Assembly: GCA_021300155.1 (NCBI GenBank)
Contig: JAJTID010000047.1
Location: forward strand, 1-45,139
Direction: 5' to 3'
Source of the DNA: Pirellula sp.
GTDB lineage: Bacteria; Planctomycetota; Planctomycetia; Pirellulales; Pirellulaceae
Length of the DNA: 45,139 nt
Shown: one piece after another, positions 19,763 through 28,996 of the stretch
Numbering within the stretch: the first letter of the stretch is position 1
How the letters are laid out: each line of letters starts with the position of its first letter
Position numbers and translations under genes: made by a program
The notes under the pieces: generated by a model
Told to the model about the DNA's origin: nothing
Database searches by the model: none
The model's input: only the letters and a program-made list of their open reading frames with translations

Positions 19763-19871
19763 TACCGGTGACTATATCGAAAAGGCCCACCTGTTCCCAT
19801 ACCGAACACAGTAGTTAAGCTTTTCGAGCCGATGATAGTGCATACCAGTGCGAAAGTAGGTACTGCCGGTT
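19763..19871 (+). rRNA. rrf: 5S ribosomal RNA
   Basis: This gene is about 109 bases long. Conserved parts are CCCACCTGTTCCCATACCGAA, given here only as position 19786-19806, followed by ACACAGTAGTTAAGC, GCCGATGATAGTG and GCGAAAGTAGGTACTGCC. The terminal helix pairs ACCGG (19764-19768) with CCGGT (19866-19870). It lies about 110 bases after 23S and ends the operon. Exact ends are uncertain by a few bases. Confidence 0.95.
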
Positions 19872-19874
19872 TTT

Positions 19875-19913
19875 AAAAACCCTTTTCAGATCAGTCTGAG
19901 AAGGGTTTTTTTT
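19875..19913 (+). terminator. Rho-independent terminator of the rRNA operon
   Basis: AAACCCTTTTCAGA (19877-19890) pairs with TCTGAGAAGGGTTT (19895-19908) with one wobble and a four-base loop, followed by more T (to 19913). This strong intrinsic terminator begins a few bases after the 5S gene. Confidence 0.92.
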
Positions 19914-20130
19914 ACGTACCTACGTTACTCGGTGGTGTGTTCATCGCTTAGTGTCTGTCCTTACGAAGCAATTGAACGTTCAGGTTGCTGGGTTCGGGTT
20001 CGTGTTATTTGCTTCATTCGTAGGTAGATGCTTGTGGTTCTTTTGGTAAATAGGTCCACTTCTCGATAGCAATGGAAGAGGCCGCTTCAAGGTGGCGTTG
20101 TTTTGGTACGAACGTTTCGTTCTTGATCCA

Positions 20131-20643
20131 CTATGCCTTGAAGGCACCAAGCTTTTCCATGAGTGCGTCGATGGCTGGCTTCAGAATTTCCTGTACACCG
20201 GGGATCGCCATGATCTTTTCGAGCATTGGCTTTAGTTCTCCGAGGGACGATTCGAAGATTCCAGCGACTGCTGTTTTCGCTGCTGCTGGCAAACCGCCAA
20301 ACTTGTCTGTCATACCGCCGAAAGTTTCTGCAAGCTTCGATAGTTGTGGAAGAGCTGCGGTTGCTGTCGCTTCGTCCCTGACAGTTCCCAGCGTTTTGGT
20401 GATTTCGCCGAAAGAATCCGTGATTCCCTTCAGCATGTCCGCACCACCTTCGACGGAGGAAAGAGATTCGGTAGCTTTACTAAGAAGGTCCTTCATTCCC
20501 GTTGCTTCTATAGCCTTGCTGCCCATTTCCTTGGCAGAGTTAGCCATGTCCGAGGGGCTAGGCATGGGCTTGGTTTCTGGGGTGCATCCTAGAAAAACAG
20601 ATGAAAGAGCTAGTGCTGCCAAAGTAAGTGACGAGCGTCGCAT
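20131..20643 (-). CDS. Small helical lipoprotein, unknown function
   Basis: This 170-residue protein has a lipoprotein signal peptide (MRRSSLTLAALALSSVFLGC, lipobox ending at Cys20), so the mature protein begins with a lipidated Cys and sits in a membrane facing the periplasm. The rest is low-complexity and mostly alpha-helical, rich in Ala, Gly, Lys and Glu, with repeated patterns such as LSKATESLSS and LSKLAETFGG. No catalytic motif is seen. AAGGA eight bases upstream supports ATG 20643. It is transcribed towards the rRNA terminator. I do not recognise a family. Confidence 0.78.
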   Translation of the reverse strand: MRRSSLTLAALALSSVFLGCTPETKPMPSPSDMANSAKEMGSKAIEATGMKDLLSKATESLSSVEGGADMLKGITDSFGEITKTLGTVRDEATATAALPQLSKLAETFGGMTDKFGGLPAAAKTAVAGIFESSLGELKPMLEKIMAIPGVQEILKPAIDALMEKLGAFKA

Positions 20644-21094
20644 AACGAGAGTCCTTTTTTGAGGGTAATCGAAATTGAGAAACGGAATATCGCGAAGGAA
20701 AACCCGATCGCGTTCGATTCTTTGGCCTGTATCATCAGTGATTGATCGCCACTTTGCAATGAGCCAAGAGTGGAATGATTGAGGCTTCGCGATGGTTTTA
20801 TTTGTTCAACGACATGAATGGCGGATGGCCACAAATTTCTATTGTTTTTAAGCTGATTTACATGGGTGGTTTGGTTGGCTTTTCGGACAGTTCGAATCTT
20901 TCCTACCGGTCGCCCATACTGCGTTTTCATGCTCGACTCTAGAAAAGATTTTCCTTACAATTCGATTTTCCTTTCGACTCTTGAGTACGTACTTGGCTTT
21001 GGAGCGGGTGTTGTTGCGAAAGAAAGGAACCGCAATAACGGCGAGTAGCGTCGTTCGTTCGGCTATTTCTTTGTTTCTTGTTAGCACATAGGGC
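20644..21094. other. Intergenic region between lipoprotein and symporter genes
   Basis: This 450-base region between divergent genes must hold both promoters. No convincing promoter pair, RNA gene or repeat was found. Frames open across it look like chance readings with no family resemblance. Confidence 0.45.
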
Positions 21095-22585
21095 ATGCTG
21101 TATCCAATGAACATCGTTCTTCTCGTCTTCGTGTTGCTCTATTTGGTCGGAACATTAGGGATTGGCGTGTGGGCTGGTTCCCGAATCAAGAATACCGAAG
21201 ATTTTGCGGTAGCTGGGCATAGCTTGCCGCTCTACATGGTGATCACAACCAGTTTTGCGACTTGGTTTGGTGCGGAAACTGTGATGGGGATCCCCGCGAA
21301 GTTTGTTGGTGGCGGATTGCGCGAAGTGGTGGAAGATCCGTTCGGTGCATCGATGTGTTTGGTTTTGGTCGGGGCATTTTTTGCAAGCCGGCTTTATAAA
21401 ATGAAATTACTTACGATCGGAGACTTCTATCGTAAAAGATTTGGAGTTCCGGTCGAGATTCTTTGTTCGATTATCATCATTCTCAGCTACCTCGGTTGGG
21501 TTGGTGCTCAGATCACGGCACTTGGCTTGGTTTTTTCTATTCTTTCAGGTGGAGCGATTACTCCGGCGGTAGGTATGTTCATCGGAACCGTTTTGGTTTT
21601 GGTTTACGTGATGGTCGGAGGGATGATGGCTGTTGCTTACACCGATTTTGTTCAGATGATTGTTCTGGTGATCGGGATGTCGTACATTGCTTATTATTCG
21701 GCAAGCTTGGTGGGGGGGGCGGATAAGGTGTTCAATCTGGCGACTGAGCGAGAGTGGTTCCGCATTTTGCCCGAACATACTCCTAAAGATTGGGCCTTTT
21801 TTATTGCAGCGGCCATAACCATGATGTTAGGCTCCATTCCGCAACAAGACGTTTTTCAGCGTGTGATGTCGGCTAAATCGGAGAATGCCGCAAAGTACGG
21901 TGCGATCATTGGTGGGCTTTGTTATTTGGCCTTTGCGTTTGTACCGATGTTTATCGTTGCTTCCTCGATTTTGGTTATGCCGGAACATGCTGAAGAGTTG
22001 CTTAAGAACGACGCACAGCAAGTTCTTCCTAAGATGATCATGGATCACATGCCATTGATGGTGCAGATCCTCTTTTTCGGTGCGTTGGTATCAGCTATTA
22101 AATCATGTTCGTCCGCCACGTTGCTCGCGCCGTCTACTAGTTTCGTAGAGAACATCTTGCGGCACTTGGTACCAGGTTTGTCGGACAAGCAATTGTTGTT
22201 GGCGATGCGAATATCGATATTCACCTTTACAGGCATGGTTTTGACGTACGCGATAATGAGCCAGGGGACATCGATTTACGAACTGGTTTCGAGTGCTTAT
22301 CAGATCACGTTGGTCGGTTCTTTTGTACCGTTAACTTTTGGACTTTATTGGAAACGCTCGACCACACAAGGTGCGATCTGCTCGATTGTGTTGGGTATTG
22401 CGTGCTGGATTCCGTTTATGTTCGCACCTCAGTTGGGCGAGTTCATTCCAATCTTGAAAGGAATCGACGAAGTGTATCCGCCGCAGCTGATCGGACTTGG
22501 TGCAGCACTTTTGGGGATGATCGCAGGTTCCCTAGGTCCGCAGCTCATTCTTAACCAATGCAATTTGCAATCGGAAGCTGAATAA
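21095..22585 (+). CDS. Sodium:solute symporter (SSS family)
   Basis: This 496-residue protein has about 13 membrane helices, the size and layout of the PutP/PanF/SGLT family. Recognisable features are an N-terminal helix with GIGVWAGSRIKNTEDFAVAG, the segment GIPAKFVGGGLREVVEDPFG, and ALVSAIKSCSSATLLAPST in the later core helix with Ser/Thr residues that bind Na+ in relatives. It imports a small solute driven by sodium; the substrate (amino acid, sugar or organic acid) cannot be told. ATG 21095 is used, with ATG 21107 as an alternative; neither has a strong ribosome binding site. A run of eight G (21712-21719) lies inside the gene. Confidence 0.9.
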   Translation: MLYPMNIVLLVFVLLYLVGTLGIGVWAGSRIKNTEDFAVAGHSLPLYMVITTSFATWFGAETVMGIPAKFVGGGLREVVEDPFGASMCLVLVGAFFASRLYKMKLLTIGDFYRKRFGVPVEILCSIIIILSYLGWVGAQITALGLVFSILSGGAITPAVGMFIGTVLVLVYVMVGGMMAVAYTDFVQMIVLVIGMSYIAYYSASLVGGADKVFNLATEREWFRILPEHTPKDWAFFIAAAITMMLGSIPQQDVFQRVMSAKSENAAKYGAIIGGLCYLAFAFVPMFIVASSILVMPEHAEELLKNDAQQVLPKMIMDHMPLMVQILFFGALVSAIKSCSSATLLAPSTSFVENILRHLVPGLSDKQLLLAMRISIFTFTGMVLTYAIMSQGTSIYELVSSAYQITLVGSFVPLTFGLYWKRSTTQGAICSIVLGIACWIPFMFAPQLGEFIPILKGIDEVYPPQLIGLGAALLGMIAGSLGPQLILNQCNLQSEAE

Positions 22586-22587
22586 GG

Positions 22588-22610
22588 CGAATTGTTGATC
22601 TCGCAATTCG
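22588..22610 (+). terminator. Hairpin just after the symporter gene, possible terminator
   Basis: CGAATTG (22588-22594) pairs with CAATTCG (22604-22610) around a nine-base loop, two bases after the stop. The following sequence is T-rich but interrupted, so termination is only possible. Confidence 0.35.
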
Positions 22611-22966
22611 ATTCTGATTTGATTCGATTCTACTCCTTTCGTATCCGTATTCGATCTGCGGACATACGTGACTAAAGAAAGGATCTCGAAAGCCAGTCAA
22701 GGATTTACATGGATCTTCGTGGACGCGAGCCAAGTAGTATCTCAGGCTTGTTCACGTTGCCCAATCAGCAATCTTCGCTTGACGGTTTATCCACATCCTG
22801 AACGATTAGCAAGAAAATCGTGTCTCGAAGAAATGCTGCTACCAAATGTTGTACCAGCATTTAGCGGCTCGTCACTATATGCATCCTGGTTAGCTGGTCA
22901 CACCCCTGGCCAATTCGACCCCCTTGGGTAGAAGAGATCATTGGACTTCCGATTCAAATCATGCAT

Positions 22967-22997
22967 CGAACTGACAGGATGTAATCTTGCCAGTTCG
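22967..22997 (-). terminator. Hairpin downstream of the oxidoreductase gene
   Basis: CGAACTG (22967-22973) and CAGTTCG (22991-22997) form a seven-base stem with two further pairs inside, 22 bases past the stop of the minus-strand gene at 23019. No T-run follows on either strand, so it may be a 3'-end stabilising structure rather than a terminator. Confidence 0.35.
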
Positions 22998-23018
22998 GTG
23001 AGATACTTCAATTGCTAT

Positions 23019-24458
23019 CTACACTTGTTCCGGGACCACAAATGGAGCGCGGTATTCGCGTTTCAAGAATCGATTCGCTTGCTCCGAGCCTTCCCCAACA
23101 AATCGCTCTGAAACTGGGTCGATGAGAAGCATCTTGCTCAGCTTAAGATTCGCTTGGTTGATGTCCATCGAATGAGCCTTGAGCAAGTCGGTCATTTCGC
23201 CCAAGACGACGTTCCATTCCTTCATGTTCACACTCTTCGCATCCGAAAGCGAAAACGCTTGACCGCTTTGGAATGCGATGTTGGCCATGTTGCACCAACC
23301 GGTCGAGTCATGTCCCACTTGGACGTCGGTGTTCAGGATGGATGACTTTCGTGCGCGAACCGCTTCGATAAAATTCTTTTGGTGCAGTTGACCACCACTG
23401 TTACCTGAAAACTTCTTGATCAGTTTTCCTTCGTTGTCGTACGCAGCGCCGCGGCCTCGCTGTCCTTCGAATCGACCGCCTTCACAATAGGCGATGTAAC
23501 CACTGCCTGGGCCGGGGATTTCGGGTGATTTATCGCTCTTCGGATTGGCAGGAAGATTGGTCAATCCGATCACGACAGGAATCGAGCCTGTATCGAAATA
23601 GACAAAGTGCACATTCGGTGTTTCCCCTGCATCATTCCAAACGACGCGTCCACCGCCACCGAAGATGCGTTTGGGTAGAGCGACTTTGTCGAGGAAGACA
23701 TTGTTTCGCAAATCGTCGAGGACGTGAACGCCCCAATTCCCCATTTCCCCCGAGCCGGTGTTAAAGTCCCAGTGCCAATCGTAGTGGAATTTTTCGCGCA
23801 TGATCGGTCGCTCTTGGGCCGGGCCGAGCCATAGGTTGTAATCGATCTTTGGATCGATCGGCAACGGCGTGGTGCGCAATCCGATTGACTGCCGGACGCC
23901 ATAACGATTCACGCGTGCGGACAAGATTTTGCCCAGTGCTTTTTCTTCATGCAGAAACTTCTTAATCTCCGCTTGCATGGGGTCCGAGCGTTGTTGCGTT
24001 CCCACTTGGCAGATGCGGTTGTATTTTCTTGCGGCCAGAATCGTTTGCTTTCCTTCCCATTGGCTATGGGAGAGGGGCTTTTCGACGTAGACATCTTTCC
24101 CAGCTTGCATGGCCCAAATAGCGGCGAGGCAATGCCAATGATTGCAGGCTGCCACGACGACTGCGTCGATATCTTTGTCATCGATAAGTTTTCGCAGATC
24201 TGCGTACTCTTTCCCGTCTGCGTTGTAGTTCTTCTTCGCATTGGCCGTTTTGCTGGCGTCTGGATCGCAAAACGCAGTCATCTTGACGCCGGGCAATTTG
24301 GAGAAGGTGGACATATGTTCGCCCGCCCGGCCGCCGCAGCCGATAAATCCTAGTCGGATATCATCATTGGCCATGCCGAAAGAGCTGCCAGGGTGAATCG
24401 CCATCGCAGTGCTCGCGATAGCGGTTGACTTTACAAAGTTGCGACGAGTAAGTTTCAA
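23019..24458 (-). CDS. Gfo/Idh/MocA-family oxidoreductase, Tat-exported
   Basis: This 479-residue protein has a twin-arginine signal (LTRRNFVKSTAIASTAMAI, residues 3-21), a Rossmann NAD(P)-binding segment (IRLGFIGCGGRAGEHM, residues 35-50), the EKPLSHS motif around residue 130 that contributes the active-site Lys, and a C-terminal alpha/beta domain. Such enzymes oxidise or reduce sugars and cyclitols. In planctomycetes many are exported already folded by the Tat system with the cofactor bound. The start is TTG 24458: no in-frame ATG precedes it, and only this start keeps the Tat signal. An isomerase gene of sugar metabolism lies 600 bases away on the other strand. Substrate unknown. Confidence 0.9.
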   Translation of the reverse strand: MKLTRRNFVKSTAIASTAMAIHPGSSFGMANDDIRLGFIGCGGRAGEHMSTFSKLPGVKMTAFCDPDASKTANAKKNYNADGKEYADLRKLIDDKDIDAVVVAACNHWHCLAAIWAMQAGKDVYVEKPLSHSQWEGKQTILAARKYNRICQVGTQQRSDPMQAEIKKFLHEEKALGKILSARVNRYGVRQSIGLRTTPLPIDPKIDYNLWLGPAQERPIMREKFHYDWHWDFNTGSGEMGNWGVHVLDDLRNNVFLDKVALPKRIFGGGGRVVWNDAGETPNVHFVYFDTGSIPVVIGLTNLPANPKSDKSPEIPGPGSGYIAYCEGGRFEGQRGRGAAYDNEGKLIKKFSGNSGGQLHQKNFIEAVRARKSSILNTDVQVGHDSTGWCNMANIAFQSGQAFSLSDAKSVNMKEWNVVLGEMTDLLKAHSMDINQANLKLSKMLLIDPVSERFVGEGSEQANRFLKREYRAPFVVPEQV

Positions 24459-24580
24459 GATTTGGTACCGTGAAAAAGTGGGAGGGATAGATGGGAGGAC
24501 TAATTCCGCATTATAACTACAATTTTACACGCTTGGTAAATCGACGCTAACGGAACGGATGTTCCGAAGCAAGAATATGA

Positions 24581-25048
24581 ATGGATGACGAACTAGAAAA
24601 AACGACGTACCACGAGGCAGGACATTGCGTCATGGCCGTCCTGTGCGGTGCCAAAGTTGGGCGAGCGACGATTGCACCGGAGGAAGATGGATTTCATGGG
24701 ATTGTCGAGATTTACTGGCCGAGCGGCTTCTCCATGGCAGACCAACTCTCCGTAGCCATGGCTGGTCCGGTGGCGGAAATGATTTTTTCCGGGGAACCGT
24801 ATCACCCCGGTTTTGTGCCGGAATGGGCCCACGATTGGAAGCAAGCTTGGAAAATCTGCCGCCCCAGGACTCGCAATGATAGAGAGTGCCTCCAACTGCT
24901 AGAGGAGTCTGTTGCTAAACTCTATAAAACGTTCTCGATGGATCATTGGTGGGCCGCGATCGCTGCTGTTAGCGATCTCCTGGCGGCGCATGATGAAATC
25001 GAGCATGCTGATATCGCTTACGAAGTTCACCATTGGATCAAAGGATAA
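24581..25048 (+). CDS. Standalone M41 (FtsH protease-domain)-like metalloprotease
   Basis: This 155-residue protein has the zinc motif HEAGH (residues 11-15), then LSVAMAGPVAEMIFSG, which parallels the AMAGRAAEEL element of FtsH proteases, and HDWKQAW (Asp85) where FtsH has its third zinc ligand (the Asp of its ND motif). The AAA ATPase domain and membrane helices of FtsH are absent, so this is only the protease fold, about 150 residues, and presumably cytoplasmic. Without an unfoldase it probably acts on small or unfolded targets, or needs a partner. It ends three bases before the isomerase gene, so the two are co-transcribed; the link between them is not understood. Confidence 0.72.
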   Translation: MDDELEKTTYHEAGHCVMAVLCGAKVGRATIAPEEDGFHGIVEIYWPSGFSMADQLSVAMAGPVAEMIFSGEPYHPGFVPEWAHDWKQAWKICRPRTRNDRECLQLLEESVAKLYKTFSMDHWWAAIAAVSDLLAAHDEIEHADIAYEVHHWIKG

Positions 25049-25051
25049 TCG

Positions 25052-25936
25052 ATGCCAAAGTTAGCCGCATTCCCAAAAGCCTACATGCAAGCTCTCTGCA
25101 AAGATGGGACCATGAAATTGGCGGAGTGGTTTCAACTCGCGAGCGGATTAGGGGTCGATGGCATCGAGTTCTACGCTGGGTTCCTCGAGATGCAAGATCG
25201 AGCAAACTGGCACAACGTACGCCAACAAGTGGATCAATTGGGGCTGCGAGTCCCGATGATGTGTTGCTCCCCGGACTTCACCCATCCGGATCGTCATTTT
25301 CGTGAGGAGCAGATTGCAAAGCAACGTTATTGGATTGATATGACGTCCGTCATGGGAGGCCAGTTCTGTCGAGTCTTAAGCGGACAACGAAGACCTGAGC
25401 TGTCGATAGAGCATGGCGTCAAGTTAGCAGCCGAATGCATTCTGGAGTGTTTGCCGTATGCTGAAGAGAGAGGCATCACGCTTATCATCGAGAACCATTA
25501 CAAAGATGATTTCTGGGAGTATCCAGAGTTCGCCCAGAAGATGGACGTCTTTTGTTCGTTGGTGAATGCAGTCCAGCATCCTCACTTTGGAGTGAACTAC
25601 GATCCGAGCAATGCATACATCGCAGGGGACGATCCGATCGAGCTTCTCAAGCGGGTCTCGCACAGGGTCGTTACGATGCATGCCAGCGATCGTTACTTGA
25701 TCGAGGGAACGCTTGAGGATTTGCGACGAGAAGAGTCAGGTTCCGCGGGCTATGTGAAACGATTGCGTCACGGTGAAATTGGGAAAGGGCTCAACGACTA
25801 CGACGCGATCTTTACGGAGTTGAAGCGAGTCGGATTTGACGGCTGGATCAGCATTGAAGATGGAGTCGAGGGGATTGAGCAGCTCGCTCGAAGCGCGGAG
25901 TTTCTTCGGAAGAAGATCAAAAAATACTGGCCGTGA
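25052..25936 (+). CDS. Sugar phosphate isomerase/epimerase family (xylose isomerase-like TIM barrel)
   Basis: This 294-residue TIM-barrel protein of the AP-endonuclease-2 fold family has metal-binding positions in LIIENHYKDDFWEY (Glu), GVNYDPSNAYIAGDD (Asp), TMHASDRYL (His) and WISIEDGVEGI (Glu). Members interconvert sugars, inositols or related keto compounds, for example 2-keto-myo-inositol or hydroxypyruvate isomerisation. In planctomycetes they often accompany Gfo/Idh/MocA oxidoreductases, one of which lies 600 bases away on the other strand. ATG 25052 begins three bases after the upstream stop. The precise substrate is unknown. Confidence 0.87.
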   Translation: MPKLAAFPKAYMQALCKDGTMKLAEWFQLASGLGVDGIEFYAGFLEMQDRANWHNVRQQVDQLGLRVPMMCCSPDFTHPDRHFREEQIAKQRYWIDMTSVMGGQFCRVLSGQRRPELSIEHGVKLAAECILECLPYAEERGITLIIENHYKDDFWEYPEFAQKMDVFCSLVNAVQHPHFGVNYDPSNAYIAGDDPIELLKRVSHRVVTMHASDRYLIEGTLEDLRREESGSAGYVKRLRHGEIGKGLNDYDAIFTELKRVGFDGWISIEDGVEGIEQLARSAEFLRKKIKKYWP

Positions 25937-26167
25937 AGTCGGGACGGATTAGCCATCGATTGGATACGGATCTCCTGGGAGCGATTGTGTCGATTCGACC
26001 GATTGCAAAGGTGCGGTAGTATGTGAGTTCTGGTAATGACGGTGGGCTCACGGTGGATTAGTTGATTTTTTGCATCATTTCGTTTGCGCAAGAAGTTCTC
26101 CTCTATTTCGCAAGCTACGTTATCCCACTATTCCTTAGTTCTGATTCCCAGCGGAAGCTTAATTGCA

Positions 26168-28108
26168 ATGAGTTCCGGCCTTAACTCCAACAACAATCAA
26201 ACCAATCTATCGCTCGAAACAGGCGTCATTCCTGCCGACCTTTATATTCCAGCATTGGAACTGAGGCGAGTCGAGGATTCTTGCAGTGGAGCCCAAGAGA
26301 TCGATCAATTGCTATCTCACTTGGAAGCTCCTCTGTCTACAGCGGCTGATGAGTTAACCAACAAGATTGCGCCAAGTACGGAAGAAGAGATAATCCGCCA
26401 AGAGTTGGATTACTTCAAACGCAAAGCCATCGAGCAAGACATCGAGATCTTTGAGATGCGGGCGTTGCTACAGTCTGGTAAGGGTTTGAGCAATATTCTC
26501 AATCTCAAGCAATTGCTCGATACATTTATGGCGGTTGTCCGGGAAAAGTATAGCGCCGTAAATACGGCGGTATTGCTCAAAGACGATTTAGAAAACGCGG
26601 AGCACTGCTTTCGTGTGAAAGCACACTTTGGCCTCGAAGAAAAATTCCGACACCCATCGGGATTGGAAGAGTCCATTTACATGTACAAGTTTCCGAAGAA
26701 CAACGGTTTGCTCTGGCAGTTGATTCAACAAGGAAACGTGTTCAGCGTTCGCGATATGCAACGTGGACCGAGATTCAAGCATGCATGGAAGCAGTGGAAC
26801 ATGAATATCCTCAAGTCCGATGTCTGGTGTCCGTTAATTAAGAGCGGTGAAGTGCTGGGCATTTTAACCATCGGCGAGCGAGAGGATGGTTCGCAGATTC
26901 CTGAGAGCGATTATGCATTCATTCAGGAATTAGCTTCGATCGCAATTACAAACATCGATTCCACGCTCAAGTATGAAAAGAATGAGCGAATCCTGAAAAA
27001 CATTCAAACGCTGTACGATGTCAATCAGCAAATCGCTAATGTAAATGACTTTAAGAAACTCTGTATTGAAACGCTCAGCAAAGCGGTTGATGTTCTGATG
27101 ACTCAGAAGGGCAATTTGATGATCTACAACAAGATCACACGCAAATTGGAAATTCGAGTAGTCTGGGGCAACATACCTATTGGCGTTCGTGATGAGATCA
27201 ACAATGGACTTGTGGAGACTAAATCATTTGACTTAGGAGAGGGTGTGGCTGGTATTTGTGCAGAAACCAAAAAGCCGATCCGCGTGAACGATCGCATGCT
27301 CATTCCGCAAGTGGGGCAACACGAAGTGTTCTGCATGGCCAGCGTTCCTATCTTGTACGGTAATGAGCTAGAAGGGGTCATCAACATGACCAATAAAGTC
27401 ATGATCGACGAAGAAGGGAACAAAGTCCTCGATCCGCTCGGTCGATTTACCGAGGAAGATGTTTCGCTCTTGCTGGGGCTCGCTGACCAAGCTGCCGTGA
27501 ATTTGAACAAGACTCGAATCTACCGCCAGTCAATCACGGACCGAATGACAGGGCTCCACAACAGTCGACACTTCGAACAAGTGTTCTTCGACCACACTAG
27601 CGAGTCTATTCAAACGAACAAACCGATGGCACTTGCGATTGTTGATATCGATCGGTTCAAACAGTTCAACGATCAGCATGGACACTCTGCTGGTGATGAA
27701 GTTTTAAAACACGTGGCCAAGATTTTCGAATCATGCACACGCTCCGGAACAGGAGACATTGCATTCCGCTACGGCGGTGAAGAATTCTGTATGCTGCTGC
27801 CAGACACGTCACCTGTTGATGCAATGAATGTATTGGAGGCATTCCGTGCGAAAGTTGAGGCTACGAAATTGCAGCACGGTGAGAAAACTCTCGAGGTAAC
27901 CGTTTCAGTTGGTCTGGCATCGTCGGTTCTGGATGGCACCGAGACAAAAGATCTATTCGAACGAGCTGATGAAACTCTGTACGCATGTAAGAATGGTGGA
28001 CGTAACCAAATTCGGCACTTTGCGGCCGGTCGTATGGTCCGCTTCCAGCCAACCAACCTTGCCGCAGAAATCGACAATGCGTACTCTGGGACAAATCAAT
28101 CCAGTTAA
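26168..28108 (+). CDS. GAF-GAF-GGDEF diguanylate cyclase
   Basis: This is about 646 residues from ATG 26168; a TTG at 26084 would add 28 residues but has no better ribosome binding site, while GGAAG lies ten bases before 26168. A polar N-terminal stretch with a short coiled coil (residues 70-100) is followed by a first GAF domain (about 105-265), a second GAF domain (about 285-445) and a GGDEF domain (about 455-620) with active site GGEEF (536-540) and DIDRFKQFND. The RxxD inhibitory site is not complete: Asp530 is present but Gly527 replaces the Arg. No membrane helix is seen, so it is a cytoplasmic sensor. It synthesises c-di-GMP; the GAF ligands are unknown. Confidence 0.88.
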   Translation: MSSGLNSNNNQTNLSLETGVIPADLYIPALELRRVEDSCSGAQEIDQLLSHLEAPLSTAADELTNKIAPSTEEEIIRQELDYFKRKAIEQDIEIFEMRALLQSGKGLSNILNLKQLLDTFMAVVREKYSAVNTAVLLKDDLENAEHCFRVKAHFGLEEKFRHPSGLEESIYMYKFPKNNGLLWQLIQQGNVFSVRDMQRGPRFKHAWKQWNMNILKSDVWCPLIKSGEVLGILTIGEREDGSQIPESDYAFIQELASIAITNIDSTLKYEKNERILKNIQTLYDVNQQIANVNDFKKLCIETLSKAVDVLMTQKGNLMIYNKITRKLEIRVVWGNIPIGVRDEINNGLVETKSFDLGEGVAGICAETKKPIRVNDRMLIPQVGQHEVFCMASVPILYGNELEGVINMTNKVMIDEEGNKVLDPLGRFTEEDVSLLLGLADQAAVNLNKTRIYRQSITDRMTGLHNSRHFEQVFFDHTSESIQTNKPMALAIVDIDRFKQFNDQHGHSAGDEVLKHVAKIFESCTRSGTGDIAFRYGGEEFCMLLPDTSPVDAMNVLEAFRAKVEATKLQHGEKTLEVTVSVGLASSVLDGTETKDLFERADETLYACKNGGRNQIRHFAAGRMVRFQPTNLAAEIDNAYSGTNQSS

Positions 28109-28192
28109 GTTCTGATGTCTCAAACATAATCGCTTCTTTCGAAGACGCGAATATGACTGTTTCTGAGAATTGCATAGAGTGCGATCAAGCCT

Positions 28193-28996
28193 TTAAGCGA
28201 TCCCTGCCTTCCTCTTGTTCTTGTTCACAAGCTTCATAAAATCTTTGTTGCTGAGAAGGTCAGGCTTTGCGGCGAGTAGCCAATCAAAAGTCGCAGCAGC
28301 ATCGGTGTACTGCTTGGCTGCTGTTTGAATATCGACTAGCTCTAAGCGAAGTTGGTACTCGATGTCTGGTGTCGAACAAGCGATGGCCGATCGATAGGCT
28401 TCGATACACTCGATCGTTTTCTTTCGAGCCGCTAGCAGCAGTCCCCTCGCATGATGAGGCTGAAACGACTGCTGCTGAATCTGGCTCGCTTCCCGATATG
28501 TATTGATGGCATCGTCCGGTTTGCCACGATATGTTTCGAGCGCTGCGCGAAGCATCGTTTGAGCATATCTGCATTCAGGTTCCGTCAATTGAGAAAGCAT
28601 ACTTTCACAAAATGCTACGTTATTGGATGCATAAAGCCAATCTACCACGCTATGTAAGAACGGGACGCATTCAATCGGAGCTTCGTTGGGATCATCGCTA
28701 TCGAATGTTGTATCGCCACTCTTCAATGCAACGATAGCGTCGGCGGACTGGTCCTTTAACCGCGTGATGATACTGTCAAATACCGCAGGTTCGAATGCCT
28801 GGCACTGGTTGCATTTGCCACAGAGCTTATGACTGCGTTTTCTCGACCCGATGGGAATGACAGGTATGAAGTAAAGATGTAAAAATGGCATCGCAGTAAA
28901 GCTTCGCATTTTTGCGTAGCTGTTGCACAAACTGCAAAATCCATGCTGCGTGACCTTATTCGAACGAAAGTAGGTATTCGTACCATAGATAAGCAT
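28193..28996 (-). CDS. Zinc-ribbon plus TPR-like protein
   Basis: This 267-residue protein begins with a zinc ribbon: Cys21-x2-Cys24 and a second pair in CGKCNQC (Cys59, 62, 65), with FLHLYFIPVIPIGSRKRSHK between, a pattern found in a family of small zinc-ribbon proteins whose ribbon is split by a hydrophobic hairpin that may touch the membrane. The rest (about 80-267) is helical with TPR-like repeats such as ALETYRGKPDDAINTYREAS and AYRSAIACSTPDIEYQLRLE. It likely serves as a scaffold for protein contacts. It lies 123 bases after the EF-G gene on the same strand and may end that transcript. Function not recognised. Confidence 0.72.
   Translation of the reverse strand: MLIYGTNTYFRSNKVTQHGFCSLCNSYAKMRSFTAMPFLHLYFIPVIPIGSRKRSHKLCGKCNQCQAFEPAVFDSIITRLKDQSADAIVALKSGDTTFDSDDPNEAPIECVPFLHSVVDWLYASNNVAFCESMLSQLTEPECRYAQTMLRAALETYRGKPDDAINTYREASQIQQQSFQPHHARGLLLAARKKTIECIEAYRSAIACSTPDIEYQLRLELVDIQTAAKQYTDAAATFDWLLAAKPDLLSNKDFMKLVNKNKRKAGIA

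Larger units (their letters stand above)
22586..23018. other. Intergenic region between convergent genes
   Basis: The 433 bases between the symporter (+) and the oxidoreductase (-) hold two hairpins, one near each gene end (listed separately). An 87-codon frame at 22668-22931 shows no family resemblance and no ribosome binding site; I do not call it. No RNA gene was recognised. Confidence 0.5.

Noticed and set aside
20610-20930. 106-codon minus-strand frame upstream of the lipoprotein
   Set aside because: Overlaps the lipoprotein start, which has a good ribosome binding site and signal peptide; no family resemblance.
22668-22931. 87-codon open frame with two close cysteines in the symporter-oxidoreductase gap
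   Set aside because: No ribosome binding site, no family resemblance, composition like non-coding DNA; only a single Cys-x-x-Cys pair.
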